From CF-162 sp040882565 (GTDB lineage Bacteria; Chloroflexota; Dehalococcoidia; SM23-28-2; RBG-16-64-32), in assembly GCA_040882565.1 (NCBI GenBank), contig JBBEAZ010000021.1, positions 47,002-111,001 on the forward strand: a DNA stretch of 64,000 bases. The letters are read 5' to 3'. The number at the start of each line of letters is the position of its first letter. The first letter of the stretch is position 1. This document shows, in pieces, positions 34,725 to 42,091 of the stretch. The translations under genes were made by a program, and so were the position numbers. The notes below the pieces were generated by a model that worked only from the letters and a program-made list of their open reading frames with translations, did no database searches and was not told where the DNA came from.

Positions 34725-36040
34725 TTCGCCTCGTCCCGCTCGCGGGTCAGCCCATCCATGAAGTCGAGGATGATGTTACGCACGATACCCCGGTCCGGCA
34801 ATTTCACCAGCGACCCGTAGACACCCGCCCCCGACGACACACCGCCCTCGGTCCTCACCTCTTCGACCGCCTCACGCAGCGCTGAGAGGAACGGCTCGAC
34901 GATCGGCGCATGGACCGGCGTCACCATAAAGTGCAGGCTTGGCGGCAGCTGCTGGCGGTCCGGATACCAGCCGCGCTTGCCCAGAGCTTCGGAGAGGACA
35001 TAGATATCGAAATCGTCTGAGCCCACGGCGAACAAGCTGGCGTCGGGCTCACCCAGGATCTTGAGGCCGGGCGTCGCGCGGATCCCATCCTGGAGCGCCT
35101 TCGTGGTCTCGGCGATCGTCTGCGCCAGGCGGAGGAAGCCCGCCTCGCCAAGATAGTTGAGGACCGCCCATGCCGCTGCGATCGCGCCGCCCGGGCGGCT
35201 GCCGGTCATCGTCGGCGAACCGTAGAGGCCGCCCGGCCAGTCGGTGACCGCAAAGAACTGGTAGCGCCGGTACTTTGGGTCGCGGTACATCACCGTCGAC
35301 GCGCCGCGCGCCGCGTAGCCATACTTGTGGAGGTCGGCCGAAATCGAGCTGACGCCGGGCACGCGGAAATCCCACCGCCGCACGCTGTTCCCCAATCGCT
35401 CCCAGAACGGCAACAGGAAGCCACCGACGCAGGCGTCGACGTGACACGGGATGTCCCGCTCCGACGCCATCGCCGCGATCTCCGGGATCGGATCGATCGT
35501 GCCGAACGGGAAGTTCGGCGCCGACCCGACCACCAGCACCGTGTTCGCGGTGAGCGCCTCCCGCATTGCAGCTACGTCGGCGCGGAGCGCCCCGTCGAGT
35601 GGCGCATGAGTCACCTTGACACCGAGGTACTGCGCCGACTTGTCGAATGCCGGATGCGCGCTCACGGGGACCACCATCTCCGGCTCCGTGATGCCCTTCT
35701 CGGCGCGGGCATGGTCACGGGCCGTCTTCACGGCCATCAGGATGCTCTCGGTGCCGCCGGAGGTCATGTTGCCGACTGCCTCGGGCTCGCTCAGCAGCCC
35801 CGCCGTCATCCCCACGACCTCCGACTCAAACTTCTTCAGGCTCTTGAAAGCGTCCGGTCCCAGCCCGTTCGTGAAGATCGCCTTGCTGTAAGCATCGCGC
35901 AGCACCTGCGCCACGTCATCCCCGGCGTAGTAGACCAGGCTCCAGATACGCCCGCCGATCCAATCGGCGTCGCCCCCCATCGCGGCGTCGAGCTCGGAAA
36001 TGACTTGATCATGGGACTTGCCATCGGACGGAAGGTTCAT
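34721..36040 (-). CDS. Group II PLP decarboxylase / sphingosine-1-phosphate-lyase-like
   Basis: 439 residues. TSGGTESILMAVK, SAHPAFDKSAQYLG, HVDACVGGFLLPFWE and the PLP Lys in SADLHKYGYAARGAS are those of the glutamate decarboxylase/sphingosine-phosphate-lyase group. The wording GGF.LPF and YGY..RG favours the lyase branch. It would cleave or decarboxylate an amino substrate; sphingolipids are uncertain in this organism. The start is ATG 36040 (MNLPSDGKSHDQV). A longer reading would run into the R1 repeat and MoaD. It is followed by comF with a 4-bp overlap. Confidence 0.85.
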   Translation of the reverse strand: MNLPSDGKSHDQVISELDAAMGGDADWIGGRIWSLVYYAGDDVAQVLRDAYSKAIFTNGLGPDAFKSLKKFESEVVGMTAGLLSEPEAVGNMTSGGTESILMAVKTARDHARAEKGITEPEMVVPVSAHPAFDKSAQYLGVKVTHAPLDGALRADVAAMREALTANTVLVVGSAPNFPFGTIDPIPEIAAMASERDIPCHVDACVGGFLLPFWERLGNSVRRWDFRVPGVSSISADLHKYGYAARGASTVMYRDPKYRRYQFFAVTDWPGGLYGSPTMTGSRPGGAIAAAWAVLNYLGEAGFLRLAQTIAETTKALQDGIRATPGLKILGEPDASLFAVGSDDFDIYVLSEALGKRGWYPDRQQLPPSLHFMVTPVHAPIVEPFLSALREAVEEVRTEGGVSSGAGVYGSLVKLPDRGIVRNIILDFMDGLTRERDEAK

Positions 36041-36098
36041 GTGAGCGCTCCTGGGCGAAAGATAGCGCCATCCTAGCGCGCCTCCAGAAGCGTGGCAA

Positions 36099-36268
36099 AC
36101 CGTTCCCTGAGGAACGAAGGGCCTCGGCGCAGCGAAGGCGAGCACACCCAAAACGAAGCGCGGTGCACTGACAATGCGCCGCATTGTGCCGTGGCGCCTC
36201 GCCGGTTCAAACGCCGTACGGCGCGGGCGAGGTCCTTCGCTACGCCTGCGGCTCCGCTCAGGAAACGG
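36099..36268. repeat. Dispersed repeat family R1, reverse-oriented copy
   Basis: accgttccctgaggaacgaa and the gcagcgaaggcgagcac part (36099-36144), a middle with cgccacggcac-like sequence in reverse, then gaggtccttcgctacgcc and ctccgctcaggaaacgg (36226-36268). This is the copy at 183-350 turned round. It lies between the divergent PLP-lyase and moaD genes. Confidence 0.75.
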
Positions 36269-36292
36269 ACCGGGTCGCGGTAAACTGGCCAC

Positions 36293-36553
36293 ATGAGCAC
36301 CGCAAGAGTGCGCCTCTTCGCCAGGCTCGCCGAACTCGCCGGCACCCGCGAAGCCGACGTCGAACTCGGCGAAGGCCTGACCGCCGCCGACGTCTTCGCC
36401 GCCCTCGCGGACCGCTACCCCGGCCTCGCCGGCTTCGCCACTTCTGTGCGCTTCGCCGTCAACGCCGAGTACGTGCCGAACACCCATCCCGTGCGACCCG
36501 GCGACGAAGTCGCCCTCATACCGCCCGTGAGCGGAGGCTCGCGTGCTGTTTGA
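36293..36553 (+). CDS. moaD: Molybdopterin synthase small subunit MoaD
   Basis: 86 residues with the ubiquitin-like MoaD fold: VRLFARLAELAGTREADVEL, SVRFAVNAEYV, RPGDEVALIPPVSGG. MoaD carries the sulfur as a C-terminal Gly-Gly thiocarboxylate. Here the di-glycine is followed by SRAV before the stop, so it is not terminal. The tail overlaps the start of moaE by 11 bp. Either a peptidase trims it or the tail is an artefact of the overlap. Confidence 0.88.
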   Translation: MSTARVRLFARLAELAGTREADVELGEGLTAADVFAALADRYPGLAGFATSVRFAVNAEYVPNTHPVRPGDEVALIPPVSGGSRAV

Positions 36554-36971
36554 AGTGACGCCCGATACTCTCGATCCGGCGCGCGTGGTCGAGCACGTCC
36601 AGAGCGCGGACACCGGCGCTGTCGCCCTCTTCTATGGCATTGTCCGTGACAACAACCTCGGCCGCCGCGTCCTCTATCTCGAGTATGACGCCTACCCCGA
36701 AATGGCGACGAAGGTGATGCGCCAGATCGCCGAAGATATCCGCGAGCAGCACGGCGTCATAAATGTCGCCATCCAGCACCGTACCGGCCGCCTCGAGATC
36801 GGCGAGACGTCGCTGCTGGTCGCCGTCTCCGCGGCCCATCGCCGCGAAGCCTTCGAGGCCTGCCACGCCCTCGTCGACCGCTTCAAGGCCGAAGTCCCCA
36901 TCTGGAAGAAGGAAGTCTTCGAAGGCGGCGAAGAGTGGATCGAAGGCGACCTCTCACCGCAGGAGTCATAG
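36543..36971 (+). CDS. moaE: Molybdopterin synthase large subunit MoaE
   Basis: 142 residues. GAVALFYGIVRDNNLGRRVLYLEYDAYPEMA, IQHRTGRLEIGE, HRREAFEACHALVDRFKAEVPIWKKEVF are the MoaE blocks, with the catalytic Lys region in PIWKKE. With MoaD it converts precursor Z (cPMP) to molybdopterin. It starts at GTG 36543, inside moaD. No other moa genes are present. Confidence 0.94.
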   Translation: MLFEVTPDTLDPARVVEHVQSADTGAVALFYGIVRDNNLGRRVLYLEYDAYPEMATKVMRQIAEDIREQHGVINVAIQHRTGRLEIGETSLLVAVSAAHRREAFEACHALVDRFKAEVPIWKKEVFEGGEEWIEGDLSPQES

Positions 36972-36974
36972 CGC

Positions 36975-37238
36975 ATGCCTGACACCGCTGTGGGTGCTGC
37001 CTGGGGCGACGACGACGAGCCGCATCGCCAATTTGGCCACGTACCAATCGAGGATCTCAATTTGTCAATGCGAGCCTATAACTGCCTCCGACGATCAGGA
37101 GTCACCACCGTTGGCCAGATCATGAAGCTCTCCCCCGACGACCTACTGGCATTCCGTAACTTCGGCATGAAGTCGCTCCGCGAAGTGTGGGACCGCCTGC
37201 TTGATCTCACTGCGCCACCTGAGTCGCCACACACCTGA
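36975..37238 (+). CDS. Stand-alone RNA polymerase alpha C-terminal-domain protein
   Basis: 87 residues. After a variable 20-residue start comes PIEDLNLSMRAYNCLRRSGVTTVGQIMKLSPDDLLAFRNFGMKSLREVWDRLLDL in form: the helix-hairpin-helix alpha-CTD fold of RpoA, without the N-terminal assembly domain. It could bind DNA UP elements or activators, or compete with RpoA. ATG 36975 lies 3 bp after moaE, so it is co-transcribed with the moa pair. It precedes a sigma-factor gene by about 370 bp. Confidence 0.85.
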   Translation: MPDTAVGAAWGDDDEPHRQFGHVPIEDLNLSMRAYNCLRRSGVTTVGQIMKLSPDDLLAFRNFGMKSLREVWDRLLDLTAPPESPHT

Positions 37239-37260
37239 GTCGCGGGGCCTTACGCATCTT

Positions 37261-37440
37261 GCCGCCGTAATCAGTCAAGTATTATTCGGCAATCGAAGGC
37301 TCAACCACGCGTTATTCCGGAATGCCACTACGCCCTTCAAAACACCGAAACTGCAGAACAAATTGCCATTCCGTATCTGCCGAGCGCTGACGAGCACCGA
37401 AAAAACACAAAAAGTACAAAACAATGACATAACGAGCGCC
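37261..37440. repeat. Dispersed repeat family R3, copy 1
   Basis: About 180 bp, lower in GC than its surroundings. It contains ttattccggaatgcc, cgaaactgcagaaca, ccattccgtatct and acataacgagcgcc. The reverse complement of 63468-63643 aligns over the whole length at roughly 80 percent by eye. It lies 172 bp upstream of the sigma-factor start, in the gene-free stretch 37239-37612. The sequence 37502-37542 has a further weak likeness. Confidence 0.8.
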
Positions 37441-37612
37441 GCTTTCCCCCCTGCGCCACTTCGCTCCCGGCCCCGGGCGCATAACGCCGTCCTCAACCCC
37501 GTCTGCCAAACCACGAAATTACCAAACAAACTCCCGCCCGCTCAAACGTCCGCAAATGCGATAATCACCTGCGGAGACGCCGCACAGACCCGTATCTGCA
37601 TCGGAGGGTGAT

Positions 37613-38188
37613 CTGACTTCCCCTGTTGTCCGAAATACCTATGAAGAGGAAGAGTCCCTCGCGGCAGGCATCCGCCGCCGGGACCCGGACGCTATGGAAG
37701 TACTCTACGACCGTCTCAGCCGGCGTGCCTTCGGGCTCGCGTACCGCATTGTGGGCGATGGCCCCGCCGCTGAGGACGTTGTCCAGGAAGCCTTCCTCTC
37801 ACTCTGGCGCAGCGCCGAGCGCATCGACACCGCCCGTGGCAAGCTCCAGTCCTACGTCCTGACGATCGTCCATCGGCGCGCGATCGATGCCCTGCGCTCT
37901 CGCAATGGCCTTGCCGAACGGCAGCTCCCCGAATACGCGGAGAACATAGGGTCCGGCACCGACTTCACGGAACGCGTCGTCTCAGACGTTGACGGCGAGG
38001 TGGTTCGCGAGGCGCTCAACGAACTGCCTGAAGACCAACGGCAGGTCGTCGACATGGCCTACTACCAGGGCCTAACACATGTTGAAATAGCCGAGAAGCT
38101 CACCCTGCCCCTCGGCACGGTCAAGAGTCGAATGCGGCTGGCGCTGGACAAGATGCGGGGAACTCTGGGTGCGGGAGGTGGACCATGA
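37613..38188 (+). CDS. ECF-type RNA polymerase sigma factor
   Basis: 191 residues: sigma region 2 (DAMEVLYDRLSRRAFGLAYRIVGDGPAAEDVVQEAFLSLW) and region 4 (LNELPEDQRQVVDMAYYQGLTHVEIAEKLTLPLGTVKSRMRLALDKMR). The first usual start is ATG 37694, but that cuts the beginning of region 2. CTG 37613 gives TSPVVRNTYEEEESLAAGIRRRDP and sits 5 bp after ggagg, so I take CTG as the likely start. The 4-bp overlap with the anti-sigma gene couples the pair. Confidence 0.9.
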   Translation: MTSPVVRNTYEEEESLAAGIRRRDPDAMEVLYDRLSRRAFGLAYRIVGDGPAAEDVVQEAFLSLWRSAERIDTARGKLQSYVLTIVHRRAIDALRSRNGLAERQLPEYAENIGSGTDFTERVVSDVDGEVVREALNELPEDQRQVVDMAYYQGLTHVEIAEKLTLPLGTVKSRMRLALDKMRGTLGAGGGP

Positions 38189-38898
38189 ACTGCGACGAAT
38201 TTGAAGAAATCTCCGGCGCCTACGCTCTCGGAGCGCTAACTGACGACGAACTGATCGCCGCCAATGATCACCTCGCGTCCTGTGACCAGCACCATGAAAT
38301 GGGAGAGTTACAGGCAGTCGCCGCCGGACTCGCCGCCGCGGCTCCCGAAAGGGCGCCGCCGCCCGCGCTCAAGTCGCGCCTGATGGACGCGATCCGCGCC
38401 GAGTCTTCAAGCGAAGCGTCCGAGCCCGCATTCACGACAGAAGCGCCGTCACGCGGCTTCCTCCACGCCATCCGCGGGCTGTTCGCGCGTCCGGCATTCG
38501 GCGGATACGCGCTCTCGGGCGCCCTCGCCATCGTCATCGCTGCGCTCGCGGTGTGGAACGTGACGCTTCAGTCGTCGGAAGACGAGGTGTCCGGCGAGGT
38601 CGTGTCCCAACTCTCAGGTCAGTCGTCTGGCGAGTTCATCGTGCTCAAGAACCACGACCTTGCGCTCCTCGAGATCGACGACCTGCCGCCGCTCGATTCC
38701 AGCCAGGTCTACCAGCTCTGGGCCATCACCGACGGCCAGCCCGCCAGCCTCGGCGCGTTCAGCAAGCAATCTCCAGGCAACGTGCGGACAGCCATCCCCT
38801 TCGACCCAGCCGGCGTCGATTCAATAGCCATCACGGTCGAGCCAGCACCCGGCTCTCAGCAGCCCACCTCCGACCCTGTCGTAACCGGCGACCTCTAG
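38185..38898 (+). CDS. Anti-sigma factor (RskA-type)
   Basis: 237 residues. The N-terminal domain (ISGAYALGALTDDELIAANDHLASCDQHH) resembles a zinc anti-sigma domain with HxxxCxxH. One membrane segment (GYALSGALAIVIAALAVWNV) divides it from an outer C-terminal domain of RskA type (ALLEIDDLPPLDSSQVYQLWAITDGQPASLGAFS). It would hold the sigma factor at the membrane until a signal releases it. It is coupled to the sigma gene. Confidence 0.88.
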   Translation: MNCDEFEEISGAYALGALTDDELIAANDHLASCDQHHEMGELQAVAAGLAAAAPERAPPPALKSRLMDAIRAESSSEASEPAFTTEAPSRGFLHAIRGLFARPAFGGYALSGALAIVIAALAVWNVTLQSSEDEVSGEVVSQLSGQSSGEFIVLKNHDLALLEIDDLPPLDSSQVYQLWAITDGQPASLGAFSKQSPGNVRTAIPFDPAGVDSIAITVEPAPGSQQPTSDPVVTGDL

Positions 38899-38926
38899 CC
38901 GCCGGCGCTCGTCTGACGCTTCTAGC

Positions 38927-39214
38927 CTACGCTCCGATCGACTCGATTGTGCCGTCGTGCCATTCTGGGTCCGCCTCAAGTAGATCGCGCATCTGCCGAT
39001 ACTCTTTGTCCTGAGCCGGATCGTTGGCGTTGTCGCGGTAGGCCTGCTCGCTGGCGAATACCGCGACGCCCCACACCTCGTCGCCGCAGTCGAAGACGTG
39101 GGCCATCACAAAGCCCTTCACGTCGCTTGTCGGGCGCCCGCCCTTGAACAGATCGACCAACTCCTGCTTCTTGCCCGCCTTTGGCTTCATCTTGAACACC
39201 GAACCGAACTGCAT
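38927..39214 (-). CDS. Small dimeric alpha/beta-barrel (ABM-like) protein
   Basis: 95 residues: MQFGSVFKMKPKAGKKQELVDLFKG at the start, VMAHVFDCGDEVWGVAVFASEQAYRDNAND in the middle. The pattern fits the antibiotic-biosynthesis-monooxygenase/EthD fold, which ranges from heme oxygenases to structural proteins. The start is ATG 39214 after caggaggtggaag, a strong ribosome site. It is convergent with the anti-sigma gene and divergent from DUF4331. Confidence 0.7.
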   Translation of the reverse strand: MQFGSVFKMKPKAGKKQELVDLFKGGRPTSDVKGFVMAHVFDCGDEVWGVAVFASEQAYRDNANDPAQDKEYRQMRDLLEADPEWHDGTIESIGA

Positions 39215-39426
39215 CTTCCACCTCCTGGAACTAACTGGGCCTTCGTCTCGCACTGGTTGCAGAGTCAAATCTACATCCGGCACGCCGTCTGTCAAGCCGA
39301 TTTGATGGCCAATAAACGCCCGGTGATCCAGATCTGGCCTCCCTGCGAACTACTTCTTGATAGACGGTCGCCGGCCATGGACGGCGGCCACAAGCAATCC
39401 AACACCTTTAAGGAGGTAAAGGCACA

Positions 39427-40692
39427 ATGCCTGTTCTCATCTCACCGGTCCGTGGCGTCACCGCCGCGTTATTCCTGGCGCTCGCGTTCGCCATCGGCGC
39501 GGCAGCGCTCTGGGCGCTCTCGGCGAGCGGCGCCGACCACCGCGATGGCCCCGCCGCTGAGGCCAACGCGCCGCTGGACATCACGGACGTCTACGCGTTC
39601 CGCAGTCCGGCAGCAGCCGACAACCTCGTTGTCGCTTTCGGTGTCAACGGCCTGACCGCGCCGAGCGGCAACTCCGCGGCGCGCTTCAACGCCGACGCGA
39701 CCTACACGATCCACGTCGACACCGACGGCGACCTCGCGGACAACGCCACGGCGAACTTCGATTTCGACGGCAGCACGCCGCAGAAGTTCACAGTCACCGG
39801 ACTGGGCAACCCGATCAACGGCGAAGTCACTCCCGCCGGCCAGGCGGCGAAGATCACGGAAGCCGGTGGCATCAAGGCCTTTGCCGGCCTGCGCGACGAC
39901 CCCTTCTTCTTCGACCTGACCGCCTTCAAGAAGTTCGTCGCCGGTCCTTACGTCCCGGCTGCCGGTCTCCGCGCAGCAGCCGACGGCGCCCCCGCCGACA
40001 CCTTCGCCGGCACGAACGTCACCTACATGATCCTCGAGCTGCCGATCACCGCTGTCACCGGCGCTGCCGACTCGCACACCGGCACGATCAAGGCGTGGGC
40101 GAACACGACCAACGGGGGCGCACAACTCGACCGGATGGCGATTCCCGCGATCAACACGGCGCTCATCCCGGCGGCGATGAAGGACGACTTCAACAAGGGC
40201 GCTCCTGCGACGGATGCCACGGCGTTCCGCCCGACGGCTCAGACCACGATGCAGAGCCTGCGCGACGCCGTTAACGCGGTGCTCAATGGCCCCGTCGGCG
40301 CGGAGGACGGTGGTCCCCTTGGCAACCTCACTTCCGCGCAGGTCGCCGAAGCGCTAATCCCGGATATCGTCACGATCGACTTCACAAAGGACGTCGCCTT
40401 CCCCAACGGACGGAGCCTCACGGATGACGTCATCGACACGGCGCTCCAGCTTGTGCTCAACCGCACGGCCGGTGTCACTGACGCGATCAACGCCAACGAC
40501 AAATCATTCGGCAGCGCGTTCCCCTACCTGGCCGACCCGGCCGTCGAAGTGAGCAGCCTGCCTGCAACCGGCGGTCAGCCCGCCCCTAACGATGGCGTCG
40601 ACACAACGCTGCTGCTGGCGATCGCCGGCCTCGGCGTGGCGCTGATGGTAGGCGGCACCGGCCTGGTAGTCGGCCGCCGCGCGATCGGTTAG
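39427..40692 (+). CDS. DUF4331 protein with LPATG tail
   Basis: 421 residues. A signal peptide (TAALFLALAFAIGAAALWAL) is followed by ADHRDGPAAEANAPLDITDVYAFR, the family's opening, then YTIHVDTDGDLADNATANFDFD and FAGLRDDPFFFDLTAFKKF. The C-terminus has LPATGG, a hydrophobic segment (LLLAIAGLGVALMVGGTGLVV) and RR, an LPxTG-type wall-sorting signal. The function of DUF4331 is unknown. A strong ribosome site (aaggaggt) precedes the start. The TPR and transporter genes follow on the same strand. Confidence 0.88.
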   Translation: MPVLISPVRGVTAALFLALAFAIGAAALWALSASGADHRDGPAAEANAPLDITDVYAFRSPAAADNLVVAFGVNGLTAPSGNSAARFNADATYTIHVDTDGDLADNATANFDFDGSTPQKFTVTGLGNPINGEVTPAGQAAKITEAGGIKAFAGLRDDPFFFDLTAFKKFVAGPYVPAAGLRAAADGAPADTFAGTNVTYMILELPITAVTGAADSHTGTIKAWANTTNGGAQLDRMAIPAINTALIPAAMKDDFNKGAPATDATAFRPTAQTTMQSLRDAVNAVLNGPVGAEDGGPLGNLTSAQVAEALIPDIVTIDFTKDVAFPNGRSLTDDVIDTALQLVLNRTAGVTDAINANDKSFGSAFPYLADPAVEVSSLPATGGQPAPNDGVDTTLLLAIAGLGVALMVGGTGLVVGRRAIG

Positions 40693-40722
40693 TCAATCAC
40701 CCCCTTGAGGATGGAGCGAGAG

Positions 40723-42091
40723 ATGAGGGCAGCGACACTGAGGCCGGCAACGATGAGTGGCGTGGCCTTGCTGGGAGCCGGCGCAGCGTTGCTCGCCCTT
40801 GTCCTCGCGATCATCCTTTTGGCGGACGGCGGCGGCGGCTCGCACAGCCCCGCCGCCGTNNNNNNNNNNGCCCCCCCCCCCCCCCCCCCCCGTCTCCGCG
40901 GATCCCTACGCTGTTACCAACAGCAACGTCGCGTTCTGGGAAGCTCGCGTCCAGCGCGACCCGGCAGACTTCGTCGCTTACAACCGCCTCGCCGGGGCTT
41001 ACCTGCAGCGCGCCCGCGAGACCGGCGATGTCGGCGACTACAGCCGGGCGCAGGCCGCTGTTGACACCTCGCTCGCCGAGCTTCCCGGCGACAACCCCAG
41101 CGCCTACGCGCTCCTCGCGTCACTCCAAAACGTTCGCCACGAATTCGCCGCAGCAATCGAGACAGCACACACGGCGCAGAGGCTCGACCCGAGTGACGCA
41201 TTCGCCCACGCGATCATCGGTGACGCGCAGATCGCGCTCGGTCTCTACGACGAAGCGTTCGACAGCTACAACCAGCTCGTCTCGCAGGCACCCGGCCTCT
41301 CTGCCTTCAGCCGGCTCGCTCACATCTACGAGTTGTGTGGAGATCTGGCCAACGCCGAGGGGGCATGGGAGAACGCGCTCAGCACCGACGGCGGCCGCAA
41401 CGCAGAGGCCACGGCCTGGGCGCGAGTCAACTTCGGCACGTTCAAGTTCAGCCAGGGCTCCCTGGACGACGCCGCAGACCAGTACGACGCCGCCCTGGAA
41501 GCCTTCCCGGGTTACATCCACGCGCTCGCCGGCCAGGCGCGCGTCGCCGCCGCCCGCGGCGACTACGACCGCGGCATCGACCTCTACACGCAGGTCACCG
41601 ATCGCCAGCCGCTCCCGGAGTACATCGCCGCGCTTGGCGACGTGTACGCTGTCGCCGGCCAGCCGAGCGATGCGCAACGCCAGTACGACCTGATCGGCGT
41701 CATCGACCAGCTCTACAAGGCGAACGGCATTAATACGGATCTCCAGATGGCCATCTTCTTCGCCGACCACGACATCAGCCTCAGCGACGCCATCCAGCAG
41801 TCGCTTGCTGTTTACGACGCGCAACCGGACAGCATTTACGCCGCCGACGCCGTCGCTTGGTCGCTCTACAAAGCAGACCGCGCGGCCGAGGCACTCCGGT
41901 ACGTAGACCAGGCTCTCCGCCTCGGCACAGTGGATGCCTCGGTCGAGTACCACGCCGGAATGATCTACGGAGCGCTCGGCGATGAGCAGGGGGCGCGCGA
42001 CCACCTTGCGCGCGCCCTCGAAATCAACCCGCACTTCTCTGTGCTGCAGGCGCCGATTGCACAGCAGGCGCTGGAGGACTTGGAGGCATGA
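40723..42091 (+). CDS. Membrane-anchored TPR protein, interrupted by an assembly gap
   Basis: The start (MRAATLRPATMSGVALLGAG, ATG 40723 after ggagcgag) gives an N-terminal membrane segment (LLALVLAIILLADGGGG). The frame meets the N-gap at 40860 and resumes one frame off after a long C-run with VSADPYAVTNSNVAFWEARVQRDP. The rest is tetratricopeptide repeats (DFVAYNRLAGAYLQRAR, NPSAYALLASLQNVRHEF, AFAHAIIGDAQIALGLYDEA, YHAGMIYGALGDEQGARDHLARALEINP). The gap length is arbitrary, so the shift is not evidence of a broken gene. It is 4 bp from overlapping into the transporter gene. Confidence 0.8.
40860..40869. other. Assembly gap (10 N) beside a long C-run
   Basis: Ten N bases followed by G and 21 consecutive C. 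The run is probably an assembly or sequencing artefact at a gap edge. It breaks the TPR gene. Confidence 0.95.

Noticed and set aside
36041..36613. N-terminal extension of the PLP lyase over the R1 repeat and moaD
   Set aside because: The family's N-terminus is at MNLPSDG; the extension crosses a repeat and the moaD/moaE genes on the other strand.
37261..37542. CRISPR array in the cacgaaa-type steps of R3
   Set aside because: The steps are not equal in length or sequence, there are no spacers and no cas genes in the window.
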